From assembly GCA_035548495.1 (NCBI GenBank), contig DASZSV010000053.1:1-64000 (forward strand): a DNA stretch of 64,000 nucleotides, written 5' to 3'. Below, piece by piece: positions 25,540-33,387 of the stretch. The translations under genes and the position numbers were made by a program. The notes under the pieces were generated by a model, which saw only the letters and a program-made list of their open reading frames with translations, was not told where the DNA came from and did not search any database. Source of the stretch: CAILZL01 sp035548495. GTDB taxonomy: Bacteria; Pseudomonadota; Gammaproteobacteria; Steroidobacterales; Steroidobacteraceae. Positions within the stretch are counted from its first letter, which is position 1, and every line of letters starts with the position of its first letter.

Positions 25540-26670
25540 CTATACAGCTTGCCGGATCAATCCTGACAGAATTTGCAGCCCCCGCCTTGCTTCCTCTGCA
25601 CTGGCATGACTGAAGTTCAATCGCAATGTGCCGCTGGCTTCAACAGGTTCGGGATAGAAAGGCTCACCCGGCATGAAGGCTACATCTTGCTCGATGGCCA
25701 ATGGCAGTAGCTGACGTGTATCAATTTTCCTTTTCAGCGTAAGCCAGAAGAACAATCCGCCACTGGGCGTTTGCCAGGTTGCAAGATCACCGAAGTATTG
25801 ATGAAGCAATTTATCGAAGTGATCGCGCTTCGCCTTGTAGATTGCCGCGAGTTTGCTGAGCTGTTGTTTACGATCTGGGTTCTCAAGATACTGCAATGCC
25901 CACCACTGACTGATGCGATTGCTGTGCAGATCAGCGGCCTGCTTGAGTCTTACCAATGGCGTAATCAAATCTTTTGAAGCAGCGAGAAAACCCAGGCGAA
26001 TTCCCGGCGCAAATGATTTTGAAAAGGAACTTTGATATATCCACGCACTCCGCCTGAGCAACGAGCACACTGGTTTGCGATCACAGGCGTCATAGAACAG
26101 ATCACGATAAGGATCATCTTCAAACAAGGGCACATTTGCCTGATCGCAGGCTTCGGCCAACGCTTGACGTTGCGATGTCGAATAACAATGCCCAGTTGGA
26201 TTCTGGAACGTGGGTATTGCATACACCAAGGCGGGCAACATTTCAGCAAACATGTCCACGCGCAAGGCATCGACATCAAATGGCAACATCATTGCACCAA
26301 AGAACCGGAATACTTGCAGTGCAGCCAGATAGGTGGGTGATTCCACCGCCACCGGCGTATCACGATCAACAAACAATTTGGCGATGAGGTCAATACCTTG
26401 TTGTGAGCCGGAAAGGATCAACACCTGATCAGCACCGCATTGCAGTCCCAGCAAACGCAGTTCCTGTGCGACACGTTCACGCAGAGCCGGCTCTCCTTCG
26501 CTGGCGCCGTACTGCAAAACATCACGGGGAATATTGGCGTCCAGTTGCGCAAAAGTTTCCGGCGCAGGCAGGCCGCCGGCAAACGAGATCATGCCGGGAC
26601 GGGAGATAACCGAGAGAATCTCGCGAATGGGTGAAGGCTGCAAATCGGCTACGCGTGAGGAAAGGCGCAT
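25540..26670 (-). CDS. PLP-dependent aminotransferase (2-aminoadipate / MocR-like class I fold)
   Basis: 376 residues. Fold-type I aminotransferase with the PLP lysine in SSFSKSFAPGIRLG (about K218), the NPTG motif in FQNPTGHCYS and the C-terminal arginine in GTLRLNFSHA. It resembles the LysN/AraT-like group that transaminates 2-aminoadipate, aromatic or branched-chain substrates; the actual substrate is not clear. It lacks the GntR DNA-binding domain of true MocR regulators. It is divergent from the marR gene, and the dyad at 26691-26705 lies between them, so it is probably that regulator's target. Confidence 0.85.
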   Translation of the reverse strand: MRLSSRVADLQPSPIREILSVISRPGMISFAGGLPAPETFAQLDANIPRDVLQYGASEGEPALRERVAQELRLLGLQCGADQVLILSGSQQGIDLIAKLFVDRDTPVAVESPTYLAALQVFRFFGAMMLPFDVDALRVDMFAEMLPALVYAIPTFQNPTGHCYSTSQRQALAEACDQANVPLFEDDPYRDLFYDACDRKPVCSLLRRSAWIYQSSFSKSFAPGIRLGFLAASKDLITPLVRLKQAADLHSNRISQWWALQYLENPDRKQQLSKLAAIYKAKRDHFDKLLHQYFGDLATWQTPSGGLFFWLTLKRKIDTRQLLPLAIEQDVAFMPGEPFYPEPVEASGTLRLNFSHASAEEARRGLQILSGLIRQAV

Positions 26671-26690
26671 GGCAGAAGTCCGGAATATAT

Positions 26691-26705
26691 GTCAATATTA
26701 TTGAC
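26691..26705. promoter_or_regulatory. MarR operator candidate 1
   Basis: GTCAATATTATTGAC is a perfect 15-bp dyad in the 74-bp gap between the divergent aminotransferase and marR genes. Confidence 0.6.
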
Positions 26706-26738
26706 CTATCGACATGCTAAGCCTCGTAAGGCTAAAGT

Positions 26739-26753
26739 GTCAACATGGTTGAC
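26739..26753. promoter_or_regulatory. MarR operator candidate 2, over the marR start codon
   Basis: GTCAACATGGTTGAC repeats the GTCAA-N5-TTGAC pattern of the site at 26691, 48 bp away, and includes the marR ATG (26745-26747). This placement suits autorepression. Confidence 0.55.
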
Positions 26754-27185
26754 CAAAAACGTGAAGCGCAACTGCGCGATGCCATCGAGCAGTTCTATTT
26801 TGCCTATCGGGCTTTCACCGCCCAGCCGGACCGCATTCTTGAGCAGCGCGGTCTGGGACGCATGCACCACCGCATCCTGTACTTTGTCGGCCGCAATTCC
26901 GGTTTGTCGGTGAATGAACTGCTGGCCATCCTCGGTATCAGCAAGCAGGCGCTGAATGCGCCACTGCGTCAGTTGATTGAAATGAAGCTGATCACCACAC
27001 AGGTGGCATCGCACGACAAACGCGTAAAGAAGTTGATGCTGACAGACAGCGGCAGAAAACTGGAAACACAACTGACGCAAACCCAAATGAAGCATCTGGG
27101 TGAGGTATTCGATGAGCATGGTCCAAAAGCTGAACGCGCGTGGCTGGCGTTGATGAAGGCCATGCCAGTGTTGCGGGAGAAGTGA
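26745..27185 (+). CDS. MarR family transcriptional regulator
   Basis: A 146-residue winged-helix regulator. An N-terminal helix (EAQLRDAIEQFYFAYRAFT) is followed by the winged HTH (LSVNELLAILGISKQALNAPLRQLIEMKLI), then the wing with the DKRVKK basic tip, and a C-terminal dimer helix. Two matching 15-bp dyads, one in the divergent promoter and one over its own start codon, point to control of itself and the neighbouring aminotransferase gene. Ligand unknown. Confidence 0.87.
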   Translation: MVDQKREAQLRDAIEQFYFAYRAFTAQPDRILEQRGLGRMHHRILYFVGRNSGLSVNELLAILGISKQALNAPLRQLIEMKLITTQVASHDKRVKKLMLTDSGRKLETQLTQTQMKHLGEVFDEHGPKAERAWLALMKAMPVLREK

Positions 27186-27270
27186 CAACACGCGCGAAGG
27201 ATTCACGCTTGCAATCAGCCGCTCATTGCTGTGGATGATTCAACCAGCAGTGCCGTGCCCTAAATGCAAA

Positions 27271-27299
27271 GCGCCCATGCTCAAAGTGAACATGGGCGC
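27271..27299. terminator. Hairpin between marR and the TonB-fusion gene
   Basis: GCGCCCATG / CATGGGCGC with an 11-nt loop lies between the two convergent genes and can serve both. T-runs are weak on both sides. Confidence 0.6.
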
Positions 27300-27326
27300 A
27301 GTTGCCAAGGGTTCTTATGACGGTGA

Positions 27327-29027
27327 TCAGTTGTCAAACTTGAGCTTGATCTTTTGATCAGTCAGGGTGGCGGGCTTGCCATCGGCGTGCTTTGGCGGTT
27401 CATAACGCCATTGCGATACTGCCTGCATGGCGGCAGCGTCAAACATGCCTTTTGGCTGTGCCTCATCCACCTTCACGTCACCAACCAGTCCGTTCTGCTT
27501 GATGGTGTATGACACCACCACATAGCCGCTGATGCCACGACTAGCCGCTTCTTTCGGCATGGCGGGCGGCACGGTCTTGATACGCTTCGGCGGTATCACC
27601 TGTGCGGCAGCAGCGGCAGCCGCAGCGGCGGCCGCTTCGGCTTCAGCTTTCTTGCGTGCCGCTTCTGCAGCCGCCTGTTGCTGGGCGGCGGCAATGGCGG
27701 CCTGCTGTGCAGCAGAAGGCTGTTGCTGTTTTTCAGCCGCGGCAGCACGCGTTTCCGCAGCAGTCAACGTGCGTTCCACCGCAGAAACATCGCTGCCGGC
27801 GGCGCCCATCTGGCGGGCAACGCTCAACAACGACTGCGCTTGTTCGTTCTGACCTTGCTCAGCAGCACGGCGTGCCGCTTCCACAACACGCGCATTGAGT
27901 GTGCGTTGTGCCTGCGCAATTTCAGGATCCGTGGGATCAGTCCGGCGTGCTTCGGCAATGTCGTCACGTGCATTGTTGCCGGAGGGAGAAAACAGCCTGC
28001 CCGCATCCATGTCTGTCTGGGCTTGTGCCAGCAATGAACGTACCTTCTTGCTGGTGTCCTGGGCCTGTGTCAGCTTCAACCGTTCACGTTCACGAGCAAC
28101 TTGACCGTCAAGAAATTTAAGACGGGCGTTATCGGGCGACACGTCACGAGCCTGTTCAAGTATGGTCACCGCTGTTTCAAGCTGCTCCGCACTCAACGCC
28201 GCTTCGGCCTTTTCCAGCAATTTGTTTGCAACATTGTCGATACCTGCCTTGGCCCGCGCGTTCTTGGGATCAATGGTCAGGGCACTGCGATAAAGATCGA
28301 GTGCGCTATCGCCGGGCGGTTCGAGCAGTTTGCCATCAGCCAGCGCTTTGTCTGCAAGTGCCAGTTCTTTTGCTGCAGGACTTTCATTGGCAACAACCGG
28401 CATGGACTGCGGCGATTCGTTGCCCATATGCGAAATGCCGTAAAAAATTCCGCCAACGATCACTACCAGTGCTGCACCCAAACCGATATAGGCAGGCAGG
28501 TAGCTCTTGCGTGCTTCACCACCGTCATCGGATGCATTGGCTTCACGCCGGTCGGCATGCATACCCAGATCATGATGCTGGCTGATTGCTGCATCTATGG
28601 TCATCTTGGTTTGCACCTGCGACAGCGGCGTGATCAGGAAACGGAATACCTGTCCGGTTGCGACCAGCTTCATCATCGCCGAGTTCTCGTCGCTTTTGCA
28701 CGCCACCACCACAGCAAGATTGGGCAGCTCCTGCATCATCTGTGCAATGGTGCCGGACACGTCCTTGCAGCTCATCGTGTCGATCAACACCACACCGGGA
28801 CGCACTGCATAAATCTGCTGCATGGCTGCATCCACTGAGGCAGCTTCCACAACATGTGCATTGCTTGGAACTGATCGGCCCACTGTGTCAATAACGCTGG
28901 GATTGGCACTCAATACGACAATCGTGGTTGGCGCGGGCGCGGCCTGCTTGTTACGGAAAGTGGTCGATTCTTTGCCAGATTCGTTGTTCATATGTTGATC
29001 GTTTCTGAAGGGATTTGAAGTAGCCAT
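27327..29027 (-). CDS. Receiver-like domain fused to TPR and TonB C-terminal domain
   Basis: About 566 residues (start could be 29027 or 28991). The order is unusual. A CheY-like receiver (about residues 35-150; VVLIDTMSC holds the presumed Asp, but the usual lysine region reads FRFLITP) is followed by a membrane helix (YLPAYIGLGAALVVIVGGIFYG), TPR-like repeats, an Ala/Gln coiled coil and a TonB C-terminal domain (GISGYVVVSYTIKQNG ... AAAMQAVSQWRYEPP). If the helix spans the inner membrane, the receiver is cytoplasmic and the TonB domain periplasmic. Membrane TPR-TonB proteins are known in gammaproteobacteria, but their function is poorly defined. It is divergent from the HD-GYP gene. Confidence 0.75.
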   Translation of the reverse strand: MATSNPFRNDQHMNNESGKESTTFRNKQAAPAPTTIVVLSANPSVIDTVGRSVPSNAHVVEAASVDAAMQQIYAVRPGVVLIDTMSCKDVSGTIAQMMQELPNLAVVVACKSDENSAMMKLVATGQVFRFLITPLSQVQTKMTIDAAISQHHDLGMHADRREANASDDGGEARKSYLPAYIGLGAALVVIVGGIFYGISHMGNESPQSMPVVANESPAAKELALADKALADGKLLEPPGDSALDLYRSALTIDPKNARAKAGIDNVANKLLEKAEAALSAEQLETAVTILEQARDVSPDNARLKFLDGQVARERERLKLTQAQDTSKKVRSLLAQAQTDMDAGRLFSPSGNNARDDIAEARRTDPTDPEIAQAQRTLNARVVEAARRAAEQGQNEQAQSLLSVARQMGAAGSDVSAVERTLTAAETRAAAAEKQQQPSAAQQAAIAAAQQQAAAEAARKKAEAEAAAAAAAAAAAQVIPPKRIKTVPPAMPKEAASRGISGYVVVSYTIKQNGLVGDVKVDEAQPKGMFDAAAMQAVSQWRYEPPKHADGKPATLTDQKIKLKFDN

Positions 29028-29220
29028 CGTGTCGGGTTCCCTGCGATGTAACAATGGCGGCTCATGGTACCCTCATGGTGGGGCAACTCTGCGACAAATG
29101 TCCAAGTTCTATGCGAGGTTACGTGAACTGTCCCGCAAAAATGAGCTTAAGCATCAGGGTATGGTTGGGTCAGCGGTACTGATCGTAGTATCAATGCCAA
29201 AACCATTTAATGAGGCCGCT

Positions 29221-31590
29221 ATGGGCATTGGCTCTACTTCGGGAGATCAACGGGTTACTGGCAAAACCATGAATACTGTGTTGATCGCCACAGAACGGGA
29301 TCTGGAACAAAATCTGCTCGCCCAGGCACTGGACGGGAAAGGTTTTGCCATTATCCGTTCCCACGATGGCTTGCAGGCGCTGGAGATGGCCCGCGCCAAT
29401 CCACCGCAGCTGCTGATCGCCAACGTCGGTCTGCCATTGCTGGATGGCTTTTCATTATTCAAGCGCTGCCAGCAGGACGAACAACTGAAGCAGTTGCCGA
29501 TATTGTTGTATTCACCGCGCAGCAATGACCAGAAGTCAGAACGCTTTGCGCAGGAAGTCGGCGCCAAACACTTTGTCAGCAACGGACTGAAGGCGGATGT
29601 CATTGTCAAAGCCGTTGATGAAGCACTGGCCGGCAATTCCGTTGCCGCCGACAGCAAGCCCACCGCGGGCGCCCAGGTCATTTCCATTGAAGTGCGTCAG
29701 TTGCGTGAACAGAGCAACAAGCTGCAAAGCGAATTGCAGCAAGCACGTTCGCGCCTGCAAGCCCTGCAAACGCAATTGCAGTCAGCACAACAGGAGGCGC
29801 AGAAACTGAGCGCACAGCCTCCATCAACCAGCCAGACCGGCTACCTGTTTGATCAGAATCCGGTGGCAATGTGGCTGGTCAATGCCGCCAACAACACCAT
29901 GCTGGCCGTCAATGATGCGGCACTGCGCCTGTTCGGATACAACCGCGAAGAATTCATGGCACTGAATCATGAAACACTGTTGCGCAATCACGCGGTCACA
30001 CCCACAACCACCACCATTCTCAGTTTTCAGCATCGTGACGGCCGCGCCTTGTCGCTGGTATTGAATTCACGTGATGTGGAATTCAATGGTCATGCTGCGG
30101 AACTGGTTGCCGCGCATGATGTGACTTACCGCGTGCGCGGCGAACGCGCCATCGTCGATGAAGCACAGCGTGTAAAAGCATTGCTTGCCGCGGTGCCATT
30201 GCCTTACTGGGCGATTGATCAGGAAGGCAAGCTGCTGGACGTCAATGAACATTACTGCCGCATGTCCGGTTATCGCCGCGATGAATTGATTGGCACACAC
30301 ATCACAACATTGCTGGCCGACACTGCTTCCAGTGATCATGCCGTGCAGGACAAGCCCGCACAATCGGCAACGCTGACTCACAAGGACGGAACCCGCTATG
30401 CAGTCACCCTGGTGATGAGTCCGACTGCGATCAGCGAACAGTCGCGGGTGATCCTGATTCAACCGCGCGATGCAGCCGAGAAAGATGGCGAAAACAGCAC
30501 CGCAGGTTCATTGCGCTTGAATACCGTGCTGGAAATCATGCGCTATGCAGGGGATGCCGATGAAGCGACCTTGTTGCAATATGCCATTGCACAACTGGCT
30601 GCCACCTTCGCAAGTCCGCTGGCGATGTTTGCATCGGTGAATGCAGCGTCGCAGCATTTCCAGATCATGGCATTTACATTCGTGCAATCGGGCAAGCGTA
30701 CTGCCATCGCCACAAATGAACCGATCCTGCTGCCAGATGACTTCCGGAATGCGTTATCCACACAGAATGCCATCCTGCGCAATGATGCCGGCGCCACGCA
30801 GATCAGCAGCACACCGTCGCTGTCGTTGTCGCGTTATCTGTTGTGCCCCGCAAAGCAGGACGAAGAACAATGGTTCCTGCTGGTGGGGAATCGCGATACC
30901 GATTACTCAGCGGTTGACCGCCAGCAATTGCAAAGTTGTGTAGACATTCTGGTGACCTTGTTGACGCTCAAACGCCGCCAGACGCAAACGCAGGGCTTGC
31001 AGCATCAAGCGCAGTCAGAAGCAACGAGCCTGCTCGGCGTGTTACAGCGTCTGCTTGCACAACACGATCCATTTGCAGTCAACGGGGGCGTGCGAGTGGC
31101 TGCATTGGCCAGCGCGATTGCAAAGCACATGGGCTTTGATGCTGAACGTTGCACCAGACTGTCCACTGCGGCGCAACTGCATGACATCGGTCACCTGCTG
31201 ATACCGCAAGCATTGTTGTTGCGGCCCACTGCACTGGAACCCGGTGAACAGGCATTGATGCGCACTCATGTTGATCGCGGCGTGCAGCTGCTCGAAGGCC
31301 TGGAACTGGGCAGCGATGTACTGAACACCATTGCACAACATCATGAACGTCTCGACGGCAGCGGTTATCCGAAGCGTCTGCGCGGCGACGAGATTTTGAT
31401 GGAGTCGCGCATCCTTGCGGTGGCTGATGTGGTTGAAGCCATGTGCAGCAATCGCGCTTATCGCCCTGCGCGTGGACTGGACGCCGCATTGAATGAAATC
31501 AAATCCGGCGGCGGCAAACTGTATGATGCCGAAGTAGTGAATGCCTGTCTCAAGGTATTTAATGATACAAAGCAGGAATGGCCGCAATAA
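29221..31590 (+). CDS. Pseudo-receiver / PAS / HD-GYP cyclic-di-GMP phosphodiesterase-like protein
   Basis: About 789 residues from the ATG at 29221, which has GAGG close upstream (29269 is an alternative). The receiver-like domain has Asn in place of the phospho-acceptor Asp (LLIANVGLPLLDGF, codon 29422-29424) and lacks the usual lysine. Next come a coiled coil (about 29680-29815), two PAS domains (near 29850-30130 and 30170-30480), a GAF-like region and an HD-GYP domain with LHDIGH and HHERLDGSGYP. HD-GYP domains hydrolyse c-di-GMP. No membrane helix was seen. It may act with the divergent receiver-TonB protein. Confidence 0.85.
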   Translation: MGIGSTSGDQRVTGKTMNTVLIATERDLEQNLLAQALDGKGFAIIRSHDGLQALEMARANPPQLLIANVGLPLLDGFSLFKRCQQDEQLKQLPILLYSPRSNDQKSERFAQEVGAKHFVSNGLKADVIVKAVDEALAGNSVAADSKPTAGAQVISIEVRQLREQSNKLQSELQQARSRLQALQTQLQSAQQEAQKLSAQPPSTSQTGYLFDQNPVAMWLVNAANNTMLAVNDAALRLFGYNREEFMALNHETLLRNHAVTPTTTTILSFQHRDGRALSLVLNSRDVEFNGHAAELVAAHDVTYRVRGERAIVDEAQRVKALLAAVPLPYWAIDQEGKLLDVNEHYCRMSGYRRDELIGTHITTLLADTASSDHAVQDKPAQSATLTHKDGTRYAVTLVMSPTAISEQSRVILIQPRDAAEKDGENSTAGSLRLNTVLEIMRYAGDADEATLLQYAIAQLAATFASPLAMFASVNAASQHFQIMAFTFVQSGKRTAIATNEPILLPDDFRNALSTQNAILRNDAGATQISSTPSLSLSRYLLCPAKQDEEQWFLLVGNRDTDYSAVDRQQLQSCVDILVTLLTLKRRQTQTQGLQHQAQSEATSLLGVLQRLLAQHDPFAVNGGVRVAALASAIAKHMGFDAERCTRLSTAAQLHDIGHLLIPQALLLRPTALEPGEQALMRTHVDRGVQLLEGLELGSDVLNTIAQHHERLDGSGYPKRLRGDEILMESRILAVADVVEAMCSNRAYRPARGLDAALNEIKSGGGKLYDAEVVNACLKVFNDTKQEWPQ

Positions 31591-31841
31591 CAAGTTCAGG
31601 TTGCACATCGGCCACTGACTGACATACAACGTCTCAATGGGGATTACTTCCCCTTCATTGCGAGCATTGCTTATCCGCCTGTGGATGGCAGATGAAATCT
31701 GCTGATCCGTTTGTTAAATTAGCCCGTAACTGTCAGCATCCTGGTTGCGCCATCATCTTCATTCGCGTGCGCAGATCTGCACCGGATTTCGCAACCCACT
31801 GTCAGAAGCAGTCTTTGTGATTTTTCAATGAGGACCATTCC

Positions 31842-32348
31842 ATGACCACTTCAACCGGCAAATCCGCATCCCGTGTCAACATCGGCATCAGCGACAGTGA
31901 TCGTGCAGAAATTGTACAAGGACTGTCGAAGCTGCTGGCGGACACTTACACGTTGTATCTGACCACACACAACTTCCACTGGAATGTCACCGGTCCGATG
32001 TTCAACACATTGCACCTGATGTTCATGGAGCAATATACCGAGCTGTGGAATGCAGCCGATCCCATTGCAGAACGTATTCGTGCGCTGGGCTATCCGGCGC
32101 CAGGCAGCTATGGTCAGTTCGCAAAACTGGCCTCCATTCCCGACGCGCCACAGAATCCACCCAGGGCACTGGCCATGGTGGAAGTGTTGATGACCGGTCA
32201 TGAATCCGTGGCGCGTACCGCACGCAATGTGCTGCCCATCGCCGAGCGTGCTGATGATCAGCCCACCGTGGACTTGCTGACACAGCGCCTTGCCATTCAT
32301 GAAAAGACAGCGTGGATGTTGCGCAGCCTGCTTGACGACGCGGGTTGA
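31842..32348 (+). CDS. dps: Dps-family ferritin-like DNA-protection protein
   Basis: 168 residues. The ferroxidase signature THNFHWNVTGPMFNTLHLMF and the following AERIRALGYPAPGS segment define the Dps group. It forms dodecamers that oxidise and store iron and shield DNA during oxidative or starvation stress. The N-terminus has a short Ser/Lys tail. It stands alone; the preceding 250 bp (31591-31841) hold no gene. A terminator hairpin follows at 32444-32480. Confidence 0.92.
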   Translation: MTTSTGKSASRVNIGISDSDRAEIVQGLSKLLADTYTLYLTTHNFHWNVTGPMFNTLHLMFMEQYTELWNAADPIAERIRALGYPAPGSYGQFAKLASIPDAPQNPPRALAMVEVLMTGHESVARTARNVLPIAERADDQPTVDLLTQRLAIHEKTAWMLRSLLDDAG

Positions 32349-32443
32349 TCAGGCAACGACGATTGCGCTGCGTGTCGCCGATGAACAAATGAGTGGCACG
32401 GATATACTTGTTCAATACTCACCGTTGTTCCGGTGGTGCATAA

Positions 32444-32480
32444 AACAAAGCCTGGCTGATTGAACCGGCCGGGCTTTGTT
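32444..32480. terminator. Terminator hairpin after dps
   Basis: AACAAAGCC-TGGC ... GCC-GGGCTTTGTT forms a long stem between the convergent dps and cheX genes. On the minus strand TTTTA follows, so it may serve both directions. Confidence 0.7.
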
Positions 32481-32506
32481 ATCCGTGTGTAATGGCCAAA
32501 TCGACT

Positions 32507-32956
32507 TTATTCGAGACATACCACCAACTGTGCCGCATGACTGCGCCAGTTGATGGGAATCACGAATGAACGCACGTTGTCAGGTGTTGCAACTTTTTCG
32601 GGCTCACCGGCCACCACTTGCGGCACGGAGATCATGAAGTCCTTGCCAAAGTCGCGGCGTGCGTTGCCGGAAATGGTATTGGCTACTTCACCGACAAGAT
32701 CAGCCATATTTTCTTCAGTCAGTTCTGTTTCGCCCATGCGCATTAACAGCACCGTCAGCATCGGACGCGATGCAGTGAAGTACACGACACCGCGGCGCTT
32801 GCCTGCGATGCTGATCATGCCGGTAAATTCCTGCACGGTGGGCTTGCCCTGCTGCACCAGGTACGGCGAGCCCACTGTTGCCGGCTGATTGGCGGCGGTC
32901 TCGAAGTAATGCGTCGTACCTTCAACGAAAGTGGACAATTCAACATTCGTCATCAT
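32507..32956 (-). CDS. CheX-like CheY-P phosphatase
   Basis: 149 residues of the CheX/CheC fold. The catalytic ExxN motif is visible in LVGEVANTISGNARRDFG. CheX proteins remove phosphate from CheY-like regulators. The start overlaps the stop of the CheY-like gene (TAATG), and both follow a CheA-like kinase, giving a self-contained kinase / regulator / phosphatase set. No MCP, CheW, CheB or CheR gene lies in the window, so the output is probably not classical flagellar chemotaxis. Confidence 0.82.
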   Translation of the reverse strand: MMTNVELSTFVEGTTHYFETAANQPATVGSPYLVQQGKPTVQEFTGMISIAGKRRGVVYFTASRPMLTVLLMRMGETELTEENMADLVGEVANTISGNARRDFGKDFMISVPQVVAGEPEKVATPDNVRSFVIPINWRSHAAQLVVCLE

Positions 32957-33363
32957 TATTGTGCACCTCGCAGCAATTCCTCGAGCGCTTCAGTAAGTTG
33001 ACGATCTGTAAACGGTTTGCACAGGAAGCCATTGGCGCCTTTCTTCAGTGCTTCAATGGCAGTAGCCTTGTCCGACAATGCCGAGATCACCAGGATCAGC
33101 ACATCGGGCTTGATAGCCACCAGTTTTTCAACACACTCAATGCCGTCCATCTCGGGCATGGTGATGTCCATGGTCACGACATCAGCGGGATTCTTCTTGA
33201 ATGTCTCCACTGCAATGCGTCCATTGGACGCTGTAGCGATGACTTCAAGCCGCTCGATCTTCAACTCGCGTTCGATCTTGCGGCGAATGATATTCGAGTC
33301 GTCGCAAATCATCAGTTTGAGTTTGCTGTTGACTTGCGTGGCTTCGGCGGGTGCGGCTGACAT
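32956..33363 (-). CDS. CheY-like single-domain response regulator
   Basis: 135 residues. The receiver is complete: acidic pocket (LMICDDSNIIRRK), phospho-acceptor Asp in VVTMDITMPEMDG, conserved Ser in VISALSDK and Lys in FLCKPFTD. There is no output domain, so it must act on another protein. It lies between the CheA-like kinase (24 bp upstream) and the CheX phosphatase (overlapping downstream), its probable phosphodonor and phosphatase. Confidence 0.88.
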   Translation of the reverse strand: MSAAPAEATQVNSKLKLMICDDSNIIRRKIERELKIERLEVIATASNGRIAVETFKKNPADVVTMDITMPEMDGIECVEKLVAIKPDVLILVISALSDKATAIEALKKGANGFLCKPFTDRQLTEALEELLRGAQ

Positions 33364-33387
33364 TGCTGTCCCTCTTATGAAGTGAAA

